From assembly GCA_035316325.1 (NCBI GenBank), contig DATHJB010000088.1, forward strand, positions 1 to 55,987: a DNA stretch of 55,987 bases, given 5' to 3'. How positions within the stretch are numbered: the stretch's first letter is position 1; every line of letters begins with the position of its first letter. The stretch comes from Acidimicrobiales bacterium. GTDB taxonomy: Bacteria > Actinomycetota > Acidimicrobiia > Acidimicrobiales > VFJN01. Positions 17,153 through 24,073 of this stretch are shown here, piece by piece. Under the pieces are notes generated by a model. It was not told the DNA's origin, searched no databases, and saw nothing but the letters and a program-made list of their open reading frames with translations. The translations under genes and the position numbers were made by a program.

Positions 17153-17715
17153 GACGGCTGCTGCAGTTGGGCGACCTTGTTGAGGATCGTCTTGCGGCCG
17201 CGGCTGGCCGCCTCGTAGCTGCGCACGGCCTCCAGCTCCTCGGAGGTGAGCCCCGGCAGGCGGTTGACCACCTGCGACGCCGCCAGGCTGTCGTAGCCGG
17301 GGATGGCCAGCTCCTCCACCGCAGGACCGACGACGGGAGCGGCGCCGTTGCCCCCGGTGGGGTGGACCTGCGGCGATTCGACGCGGGCCCGAGGCCGGGA
17401 CGCCGGCGGCTCGTCGTCCTCCTCCGCAGGAGGCACCAGGCCGACGACCTTCAGGAGCTGCCCCGCCTGCTCGCCGAGCCCCTGGAGCAGCCGGCGGGCC
17501 TGGGGCTCCGCCTGACGTACGGCTCGGCGGCCCAGGACCCTGGCGTTGCCCATGTGGACCTTCCCCTGCTCGGCCAGCTTCGGCAGCATCGACGGTCCGT
17601 CGAGGAGGATGGCGATGGGTGCGTAGCGCACGATGTCGCAGACCTGGCCCAGCAGCGACGGCTCCTGCTCGCCCGGCCCGCCCACAGCACTCCGCTCGTC
17701 GTCACGCTCGCTCAT
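17149..17715 (-). CDS. Conserved actinobacterial hypothetical protein
   Basis: A 188-residue protein. The N-terminal 90 residues are a helical region (LLGQVCDIVRYAPIAILLDG), the middle is Pro/Glu-rich and probably disordered, and the C-terminus is the most family-like part: IPGYDSLAASQVVNRLPGL, then SEELEAVRSYEAASRGRKTI. The latter is a helical pattern seen in several actinobacterial proteins of unknown function and resembles a helix-hairpin-helix/SAP-like module. It is the first of a coupled pair with the GNAT gene. No signal peptide or catalytic motif is visible. Confidence 0.75.
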   Translation of the reverse strand: MSERDDERSAVGGPGEQEPSLLGQVCDIVRYAPIAILLDGPSMLPKLAEQGKVHMGNARVLGRRAVRQAEPQARRLLQGLGEQAGQLLKVVGLVPPAEEDDEPPASRPRARVESPQVHPTGGNGAAPVVGPAVEELAIPGYDSLAASQVVNRLPGLTSEELEAVRSYEAASRGRKTILNKVAQLQQPS

Positions 17716-17742
17716 CGGAAGATCCTGACAACCGGGGCTGCG

Positions 17743-18249
17743 TCAGACGCAATCGGAGCAGAGCATGCTGTCGGGATCGGCGAGCTGGCTGGGGTGCTTC
17801 ACCAGGAAGCAGGACTGGCACACGAACTCGCCCGGGCGCTTCGGCTGGATGCGGCCGGCGCCGTCGCCCCGATCGTCGGGCTCGGGCTGCCCTTCCTCCT
17901 CTTCATCGTCGTCGTCGTCCGGCTGGGCCGCGATGCGGTCCTTCAGGATCGTGTCGAGATCGGCTTCGACGTCGTCATCGGTGTCGTCGTCCTCTTCCTC
18001 TTCGTCGTCGTCCTCTTCGGTGGCGGCGGCCTTCTTCTTCGCGCGCGCCGGGGCCGGTGGGGCCGCGACGACAGGCACGACCACGTCCTCTTCGACGAAA
18101 TCGTCATCGGCGTCGTCGTCGAAGTCGTCGGTGTCGACGACCGGGTCCTCCTCGTCGACGAGCTCTTCGTCGATCTCCTCGGGCGGCGCCTCTTCCAGGT
18201 CGTCACCGTCGACCTCGTCGACGTCCACGGCGTTGTCTTCGTCAGCCAT
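17743..18249 (-). CDS. DUF4193-like acidic protein with C-terminal zinc knuckle
   Basis: A 168-residue protein whose first 130 residues are overwhelmingly Asp and Glu with a short basic AKKKAAA patch. The C-terminal 35 residues match DUF4193: EFVCQSCFLVKHPSQLAD, then MLCSDCV, i.e. two CxxC pairs that probably bind zinc. DUF4193 proteins are normally about 100 residues; here the acidic part is much longer. The family is conserved in actinobacteria and its function is unknown; the knuckle resembles RNA-polymerase- or ribosome-binding modules, which is inference. It ends 28 bases before the next minus-strand gene starts. Confidence 0.85.
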   Translation of the reverse strand: MADEDNAVDVDEVDGDDLEEAPPEEIDEELVDEEDPVVDTDDFDDDADDDFVEEDVVVPVVAAPPAPARAKKKAAATEEDDDEEEEDDDTDDDVEADLDTILKDRIAAQPDDDDDEEEEGQPEPDDRGDGAGRIQPKRPGEFVCQSCFLVKHPSQLADPDSMLCSDCV

Positions 18250-18285
18250 CGTGTCCCTTCACGGGGTCGGCCACTTGCGGGCCGG

Positions 18286-18291
18286 ATAATA
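18286..18291 (-). promoter_or_regulatory. Candidate -10 element for the DUF4193 gene
   Basis: On the minus strand TATTAT lies 36 bases upstream of the start codon, directly downstream of a 7-bp hairpin (18292-18309, cgcagcc/ggctgcg). No well-spaced -35 was found: TGACCG is about 20 bases away. This is a weak call. Confidence 0.3.
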
Positions 18292-18351
18292 CGCAGCCAG
18301 GGGGCTGCGGCCGGTCAGGGTAGCGAGTCGCGAGAGGTCCGCGGTCACAAC

Positions 18352-18369
18352 GGGCAGAACACTCTGCCC
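18352..18369 (-). terminator. Stem-loop after the ThyX-like gene
   Basis: A perfect 7-bp stem gggcaga / tctgccc with an acac loop begins 20 bases past the stop codon of the ThyX-like gene. No T-tract. Confidence 0.5.
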
Positions 18370-18388
18370 AGGCCCTCCGCCGGGCGAC

Positions 18389-20029
18389 TCAGCGTGACGC
18401 GCGACGGGCTTCCGCCCTGCGCTCAGCGTCGAGCCGCTCGAGCGGCGGCTCGGCCGAATGGTCGGCGAACGACATGGCCGCGGCGATCGCCGCATGGCCC
18501 GCCTGCTCGGCGATCAGCCGGTGCATCTCCTGCGCCACCGTGCGGTAGGCGGGGTGCCCCTGGGGGGTGCTGCGCAGCTCGATGAGGTGCATCGCCTCGC
18601 GGGCGTTCATCTGCATCACGAAGCGGATCCGGTACGCCAGGGCCACGGCGTAGGGCGCCTGCGCCGGGTGCTCTTCGAGCAGGGCGTCGTGGAGGTCGGC
18701 CGAGCGCTCCATCGCCTGGTCGAACTCGTCGGCCAGGCCGGCCGTCTCCAGCGCCGCCGGCCGCGTGTAGCCGTGGCGGGGCGACAGCGGCTGCCAGTCG
18801 ATCGTGAGCATGCGGTGGCGCTGCAGGTCGCGGAAGGCGCCGTAGTCGGCCAGCACGTCGAAGCGGTAGCCGGTGCGCTCGAAGGCCCGCCCGGGCCGGT
18901 GCCGCCGGTTGGTGCGCTCCCCCACGTAGGCCCGGATGATCGACAGGCGCTCGTCGATCCCCATCGCCCGCACCCGGTCCTCCAGCTGCGCCTCGGGGGC
19001 GTCGGTGTAGGGGTACAGCATCGCGGCGACGGTCTTGACCTCGCCGTCGGGGTCCCAGTCGAGCAGCTGGACGCCCGGCTCCCCCACCGGCGCGCCGTCG
19101 TCGGCGTCGCCGTCGACCCCGGCCGGGGCGATCTCCGGGAACAGCCGGGCCGCCACCTCCCCCATCGCGGCGTGGTTGGTGGCCATGTACTCGGAGGCCA
19201 GCCCGCCCCGGTCGGGCAGGTCGACCCGTTTCAGGAAGCTCGGGATGACCTTGCGGAGCTCGCCGAGGATCATGTCGGCGTAGCCGCGGGCCTCGGGCAG
19301 CGGGTGCGACCGCATGCGCAGCAGCAGCGCCTCGTAGGCCTGCCCGGAGCCGTAGATGCCGACGTTCGACAGCGTGGCCGCCGGCAGCACCCCGCGCACG
19401 GCGTCGAGCGCCTTGGCCCGCACGGCCATGCGGTGCACGAGGTCGCTGTCGCCGGGCTGCTTGGGGAAGCGCTCCCGGAAGAACTCGACCATCGTGGCCG
19501 CCATCTCGGCGTAGGTGTCGAACAGGCGGTCGAGGTCGCCCACGAATCGCGTGCCCAGCGGACCGGCGAGCACGTCGGGGTCGCGGTGGTAGCGGTAGCG
19601 GCCGTCGAGGCGGCTGTCGTAGGTGATGTAGCGGGTGGACTGCTCGAGGTACGACATCAGCCGCCCCCACTCGAGCACCTTGGTCAGCACGTTCGACGCC
19701 TGCTCGCAGGCCAGGTGGACGCCGCCGAGCTGGGCGACGGAATCGTCGCCGTACTCGAAGAACACCCGGTCGTAGAGCTCCTCGGCCCGGTCGAGGCCGA
19801 TGGTGGCGTCGACGGTGACGTCGCCGGCGATCTCCAGGTCGCCGACGAACTCGTCGAGGAACAGGCGACGCAGGCTCTTGGGCGAGCGGGAGTAACGGGC
19901 GAACAGCGCGCCCTTCACGACCTCCGGCAGGTTCACCAGGGCGAAGACCGGACCGTCGAGGTTCGTGAAGTACCGCCGCAGCACGTCGGCTTCGTCGGTG
20001 GTGAACTCCTCGGCGACGTAGAGGGCCAT
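18389..20029 (-). CDS. Tandem ThyX-like protein (flavin-dependent thymidylate synthase family)
   Basis: A protein of about 546 residues that appears to contain two ThyX-fold units. The first unit shows GDDSVAQLGGVHLACEQASN and MSYLEQSTRYITYDS, matching the ThyX HxSVxEHxxF and SQxSxRY regions, and VLPAATLSNVGIYGSGQAYE, matching the ThyX LPxxxxT...NxRA region. The second unit has YRFDVLADYGAFRDLQRHRM followed by LTIDWQPLSPRHGYTRP, where classical ThyX has RHRxxSxNExSxRY, and MQMNAREAMHLIELRSTPQG. ThyX makes dTMP from dUMP using FADH2. Here the signature is split and altered, so activity is uncertain. ATG at 20029 was chosen because the in-frame start 24 codons upstream adds an unlike, basic leader. 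Confidence 0.75.
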   Translation of the reverse strand: MALYVAEEFTTDEADVLRRYFTNLDGPVFALVNLPEVVKGALFARYSRSPKSLRRLFLDEFVGDLEIAGDVTVDATIGLDRAEELYDRVFFEYGDDSVAQLGGVHLACEQASNVLTKVLEWGRLMSYLEQSTRYITYDSRLDGRYRYHRDPDVLAGPLGTRFVGDLDRLFDTYAEMAATMVEFFRERFPKQPGDSDLVHRMAVRAKALDAVRGVLPAATLSNVGIYGSGQAYEALLLRMRSHPLPEARGYADMILGELRKVIPSFLKRVDLPDRGGLASEYMATNHAAMGEVAARLFPEIAPAGVDGDADDGAPVGEPGVQLLDWDPDGEVKTVAAMLYPYTDAPEAQLEDRVRAMGIDERLSIIRAYVGERTNRRHRPGRAFERTGYRFDVLADYGAFRDLQRHRMLTIDWQPLSPRHGYTRPAALETAGLADEFDQAMERSADLHDALLEEHPAQAPYAVALAYRIRFVMQMNAREAMHLIELRSTPQGHPAYRTVAQEMHRLIAEQAGHAAIAAAMSFADHSAEPPLERLDAERRAEARRASR

Positions 20030-20143
20030 ACGAGCCGCGATGCTACGTCTGCGCCCGGAGCTGGTCGGGGATGCTAGCGCGCGACGCGGAGGGTGACGCA
20101 AGCAACTCTGAGAGTGACCGCGCGAGTGACTGTGCGACTCGGG

Positions 20144-21340
20144 TCACCGGTCACCGCGCCGCTCCAGCGAGGCCTCCCACTCCGACCGGGCCGCGGCGAG
20201 AACGTCCTGGTCGAGCCATAGATCGGCCACCGTCATCGCCATCGCCTTGGCGCCGTCGATCACCGCCGCGTCGCCCGCCTCGCCGCCGGCGAAGGTGGCG
20301 AACTCGGGGGTGTGGATCGGCACGCCCGGCGGCGCCACGCGGATCATCGGGTGGATCGACGGCACCACGTAGCTGACGTTGCCCATGTCGGTGCTGCCGA
20401 CCACCCTGCCGCCCAACGTCGGCGGCGCCACCTCGCGGCCGAGCACACCGGCGTTGGCCGTGTAGAGGCCGCCGATGACGTCGTTGTCGACCATGTCGGC
20501 GTAGGCGGGGTCGAGCCACTCGATCTCGACGGTGCAGCCTGCGGCCTGCGCTCCGCCCTCCAGACAGGCCGTGAAGCGCTCCTTGAGCCGCTGCAGGCGC
20601 GCCAGCGTGGGCGACCGCACCATCCACTCGGCCTGCGCGTAGGCCGGCACGATGTTCGGCTTGTCGCCGCCGTGGTTCACGATGCCGTGGATCCGCTCGC
20701 CCGGGGCGATGTGCTGCCGCAGGGCGGCGACGTTCATGTAGCCGAGCACGAGGGCGTCGAGGGCGTTGCGGCCCCGCTGGGGGAACGCCGCGGCGTGGGC
20801 GGCCTCGCCGTGGTACCTGGCGTAGCACTGCTGGACGGCGATCACGTCCATCGACGTGAGGTCGGCGTCGGCGGGGTGGACCATGAGGGCCGCGTCGACG
20901 CCCTCGAAGGCGCCGGCGTCGATCAGCTTGACCTTGCCTCCCCCGCCCTCCTCGGCCGGCGTGCCCATGACGACCACCCGGCCGCCCAGCTCCTCGGCCA
21001 GTGCCGCGGCCGCCAGCCCGGCTCCGAGGCCCGCCGCGGCGATCACGTTGTGCCCGCAGGCGTGTCCGATGGCGGGCAGGGCGTCGTACTCGCACAGCAC
21101 CGCCACGGTGGGGCCGGAGGTGCCGGCGGTCGCCAGGAACGCCGTGTCGACGCCCGAGGCCTTGCGGGTGACGTCCAGGCCCTCGCCGGCGAGCACGTCG
21201 GTGAGCAGGTCGTGGGCGAAGTGCTCCTGGTAGTTCAGTTCGGGGTGGGCGTGGATCTGGTGCGACACGTCCACCAGCACCTCGGCCCGGCGGTCGACCT
21301 CGTCGGCCAGCCGCTTCTTGACCTCCTCCAGCGAATCCAT
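20144..21340 (-). CDS. M20-family metal-dependent amidohydrolase
   Basis: A 398-residue amidohydrolase of the M20D/AbgB-like type, which removes acyl or amino acid groups from small amides. Visible motifs are IHAHPELNYQEHFA near the N-terminus, the metal-site segment AIGHACGHNVIAAAGLGA, and GTPAEEGGGGKVKLI with the paired catalytic glutamates. A dimerisation insert begins around VQQCYARYHGEAAHAAAFP, and the C-terminal metal ligand region is VPSIHPMIRVAP. It lacks a signal peptide, so it acts in the cytosol. The substrate is unknown; p-aminobenzoyl-glutamate or acyl-amino acids are typical for relatives. The MDR gene lies 27 bases upstream on the same strand. Confidence 0.9.
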   Translation of the reverse strand: MDSLEEVKKRLADEVDRRAEVLVDVSHQIHAHPELNYQEHFAHDLLTDVLAGEGLDVTRKASGVDTAFLATAGTSGPTVAVLCEYDALPAIGHACGHNVIAAAGLGAGLAAAALAEELGGRVVVMGTPAEEGGGGKVKLIDAGAFEGVDAALMVHPADADLTSMDVIAVQQCYARYHGEAAHAAAFPQRGRNALDALVLGYMNVAALRQHIAPGERIHGIVNHGGDKPNIVPAYAQAEWMVRSPTLARLQRLKERFTACLEGGAQAAGCTVEIEWLDPAYADMVDNDVIGGLYTANAGVLGREVAPPTLGGRVVGSTDMGNVSYVVPSIHPMIRVAPPGVPIHTPEFATFAGGEAGDAAVIDGAKAMAMTVADLWLDQDVLAAARSEWEASLERRGDR

Positions 21341-21367
21341 GCCCAGGAGAGTAACGGCCTCTGGTCG

Positions 21368-22357
21368 TCAGCCGGGGTGGCGGAGAACGATCTTGCCGAG
21401 CTGGGCGCCGGCGTGGAGGCGCTCGATGGCGGCCGGGTAGTCGTCGAGGTCGTACACCTCGTCGACCTGGACGGGCACGCCCTGGGCGACCAGCTCGGTC
21501 ACGTCGGCGAACTCCTCGTAGGAGCCGGTGGTCGAGCCGATCACCTCGATCTGCTTGAAGAACAGGCGCGGCAGGTTGAGCTCCACCTTCGGGCCGGACG
21601 TGCCGCCGGCGACCACCAGTCGCCCCGCCGGCTTCAGCGCCCGGATGGACCGCTCCCAGGTGGCCGGACCGACGGTCTCGACCACCACGTCGACCCGCAC
21701 GGGCCAGTCCTCGTTGGAGTCGAACGCGTCGGCGGCGCCCAGCTCCACGGCCCGCTTGCGCTTCTCGTCGTCGCGGGAGGTGGCGTACACCACCGCGCCC
21801 AGGCGCACAGCCAGGGCCAGAGCGGCCGTGCTCACACCGCCGCCGACGCCCACCACCAGCACCGACTCGCCCGCCCGCACCCGGGCCCGCCGCAGCATCC
21901 GCCAGGCCGTCAGGTAGGCCATCGGATAGGCGGCCGCGGTCTCCCAGTCGAGGCCGGCCGGGCGCGCCACGACGTTGCGCCCGGGCACCACCACGAGCTC
22001 GCCGTGACCGCCCCAGCGTTGCTCCCCCACGATCTCCAGCTTCCCGGCGGCAGGGGCGTCGATGCCGTGCGCCACGACCGCGTCGAGCGGGACCACCGAG
22101 GGGTTGACCACCACCTCGTCGCCGGGCGCCACGTGGGTCACGGTCGTCCCGACCGACTCGACGACGCCGGCCACGTCGCAGCCGGGCACGTGGGGGAAGG
22201 CCTTCGGCTTGGGCAGGCCCCGGGTGAGCCACAGGTCCATGTGGTTGAGCGCGGAGGCAACCACCCGCACCCGGACGTCGTCGGACCCCACCGACGGGTC
22301 GGGCACCTCGCCCCAGGAGTAGCTACCGGGCGACTCGTCGAGCTTCCACGCGTGCAT
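21368..22357 (-). CDS. MDR-superfamily zinc-binding-type alcohol dehydrogenase/quinone oxidoreductase
   Basis: A 329-residue medium-chain dehydrogenase/reductase. The N-terminal GroES-like domain has ALNHMDLWLTRGLP and VPGCDVAGVVESVGTTV. The Rossmann domain carries VLVVGVGGGVSTAAL, the NAD(P)-binding glycine motif. The structural-zinc Cys quartet of classical alcohol dehydrogenases is absent, so this is nearer to zinc-free or poorly zinc-binding reductases that reduce enones or quinones with NADPH. ATG start at 22357. It is followed by the M20 amidohydrolase gene on the same strand. Confidence 0.88.
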   Translation of the reverse strand: MHAWKLDESPGSYSWGEVPDPSVGSDDVRVRVVASALNHMDLWLTRGLPKPKAFPHVPGCDVAGVVESVGTTVTHVAPGDEVVVNPSVVPLDAVVAHGIDAPAAGKLEIVGEQRWGGHGELVVVPGRNVVARPAGLDWETAAAYPMAYLTAWRMLRRARVRAGESVLVVGVGGGVSTAALALAVRLGAVVYATSRDDEKRKRAVELGAADAFDSNEDWPVRVDVVVETVGPATWERSIRALKPAGRLVVAGGTSGPKVELNLPRLFFKQIEVIGSTTGSYEEFADVTELVAQGVPVQVDEVYDLDDYPAAIERLHAGAQLGKIVLRHPG

Positions 22358-22375
22358 GCGGCGCAGGCTATGGCG

Positions 22376-22421
22376 TTCTGTCTTCGCTCAGCCGACTATG
22401 CCGGGCTCAGCGAAGACAGAA
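22376..22421 (-). terminator. Long stem-loop abutting the stop codon of the LLM gene
   Basis: Arms ttctgtcttcgct (22376-22388) and agcgaagacagaa (22409-22421) are perfect complements. A second AGCC/GGCT pairing follows after one mismatch inside the loop. The stem begins at the base after the stop codon of the minus-strand LLM gene. No T-tract. It also lies about 20 bases upstream of the MDR gene start. Confidence 0.65.
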
Positions 22422-23333
22422 TCAGGTTTCGAGCGGGTGGACCGTGTCGGCCAGGTCGGACACGTGGTCGTCCCAGTTGTGGGGCTCGTTGACCGGCACC
22501 ACCACGAACTTCGACGCCCCCGCGGCGATGAACCGCTCCAGCAGCGCCGGCAGGCCCGCCAGGCCCTTCGCCACCACGTCGTTCATGTCGGCACCAGGGC
22601 GACGGCGGCGGGCGATCGCCGCCAGCTGCTCCGGCACGTCGCCCTCCACGTAGGGCACCAGCGCCCCGAAGTGCTCCGGGTCGAAGGTCCGGCCCGCCTT
22701 GGAGGCCGCCTTCTCGATCTCCTCGATGCCCCGCTTCACGTCGTCGGGCGGGGTGAACGACGGCAGCCAGCCGTCGGCCAGGCGCCCGCAGCGCTGCAGC
22801 TCGGTGGCCGACGACCCGCCCAGCCACAGGTCCAGCGGCTGCTGCAGCGGCACGGGGCGGGCCTTGGCGCCCTCGAAGCGGAAGTACTTGCCCTTGTGGT
22901 CGACGGTCTCGCCGGCGAGGAAGCGGCGCAGCAGCTCGAACGTCTCGTCGAAGCGGGCGGCGCGCTCCTCCTTGGTGACGCCGAACGCCTGCTGCTCCAC
23001 CTTGCTGGCCACGCCGAGGCCGAACGCCGGCAGGGCCCGGCCGTTCGACAGGCGGTCGAGCGTGGCGATCTGGGTGGCCACACGCATGGGGTTGCGGCCG
23101 GGCAGCACGGTGACGCTGGTGCCCAGCTTCAGGCGGTCGGTGCGGCCCGCGGCGAAGGCCAGGCCGACGAAGGGATCGGGGCTGTCGGCGCTGATGCGCT
23201 CGGCGAGCCACAGAGAGTCGAACCCGAGCGACTCCAGCCCGTCGATCAGGGCGGCGAACCGCCCCGGATCGCTGGTCGTGCTCACTCCCAGCCCGACCCC
23301 GATCCGCACCTTCCCCTTGCCCGCTTCAGGCAT
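22422..23333 (-). CDS. LLM-class F420-dependent-type oxidoreductase
   Basis: A 303-residue bacterial-luciferase-fold flavin/F420 oxidoreductase. Features are RIGVGLGVSTTSDPGRFA, ESLGFDSLWLAERIS, GTSVTVLPGRNPMRVATQ, and LDRLSNGRALPAFGLG, the standard strand and loop order of the TIM barrel in LLM proteins. Many actinobacterial members use F420, but the cofactor cannot be proved here. The C-terminus ends in an HPLET tail. It is a monocistronic-looking gene: about 130 bases separate it from the upstream YegS-like gene, and a terminator follows it. Confidence 0.88.
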   Translation of the reverse strand: MPEAGKGKVRIGVGLGVSTTSDPGRFAALIDGLESLGFDSLWLAERISADSPDPFVGLAFAAGRTDRLKLGTSVTVLPGRNPMRVATQIATLDRLSNGRALPAFGLGVASKVEQQAFGVTKEERAARFDETFELLRRFLAGETVDHKGKYFRFEGAKARPVPLQQPLDLWLGGSSATELQRCGRLADGWLPSFTPPDDVKRGIEEIEKAASKAGRTFDPEHFGALVPYVEGDVPEQLAAIARRRRPGADMNDVVAKGLAGLPALLERFIAAGASKFVVVPVNEPHNWDDHVSDLADTVHPLET

Positions 23334-23461
23334 TGCCCTGTCCCCTCGCGCTCCCCAGCGCCCTCGTCTCGGTCCGCTGACGCCCCAGCCTCTCAGAGCG
23401 AGCCCTGTGAGGCCATGTTTTCTTTCTGTGGTACGGCAGTCTCGCAGCAGTTCTGCGACGT

Positions 23462-24073
23462 TCAGACTACGCAGGTCAGAGCATCTGCCTCGACGCGCAC
23501 CGACAGGCGACGGACCGTGCCGAGCGCCTCACCGTCGAGCCAGATCGGCGTGGCCGACGGGAACTCGAACTGGACGGCGTCGACCCGGCGCTGCTCGATG
23601 CCCGGATGCGGCACGTGCGACCCGGTGGGGAGCCGCTTGCGGGCCTTCAGGCGGTCGCCCAGCGACAGCTGCGCGTCGAACGTGTCGAGGCGCCCGTCGT
23701 TCGGGTGGCTCCGGGGGGCGACGTCCCAGTCGCCCAGGAACTCGGCGTTCATCACGGCGACGATCCGCCCCGACCACCACGACCGGCGGACCACTACGTG
23801 GGCCACGAACCAGTGGAGCTTGCCGTCGATCAGGGCCGCGCCCAGGTCGACCGGCACCTGGCGCGCCTCGGGCGAGCGCAACCGGGCCTCGTCGCCGGTG
23901 CCGCCCAGCGTGTGGCACAGATCGCCGCCCAGCAGCCCCAGGGGCGGGACCGGCAGACCGACCCGGCGGTTGCGCTCCACCGCCTGGCGGGCCTCGGCGT
24001 CGGAGCGCACCAGCAGCCCCTCGTCCGGCAGCGCGCCGGCGATGCCCCACTCCTCGCCCCGCTTGATGGTCAC
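23462..24073 (-). CDS. Protein resembling the C-terminal domain of YegS/DgkB-type lipid kinases
   Basis: A 203-residue protein. NAEFLGDWDVAPRSHPNDG then RLDTFDAQLS resembles the C-terminal beta-sandwich of diacylglycerol/lipid kinases (pattern NG.Y.GGG...P.A...DG.LDV), and PIWLDGEALG fits the domain's last DGE. The N-terminal catalytic domain with the GGDGT loop is absent, so no kinase activity is expected from this polypeptide alone. It may be a stand-alone lipid-binding module or a truncated derivative. The ATG overlaps the helY stop by four bases, so it is co-translated with the helicase. Confidence 0.65.
   Translation of the reverse strand: MTIKRGEEWGIAGALPDEGLLVRSDAEARQAVERNRRVGLPVPPLGLLGGDLCHTLGGTGDEARLRSPEARQVPVDLGAALIDGKLHWFVAHVVVRRSWWSGRIVAVMNAEFLGDWDVAPRSHPNDGRLDTFDAQLSLGDRLKARKRLPTGSHVPHPGIEQRRVDAVQFEFPSATPIWLDGEALGTVRRLSVRVEADALTCVV

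Noticed and set aside
20312..22492. Long open frame on the + strand across the amidohydrolase and MDR genes
   Set aside because: It runs through two well-supported enzymes on the other strand and its product has no recognisable fold.
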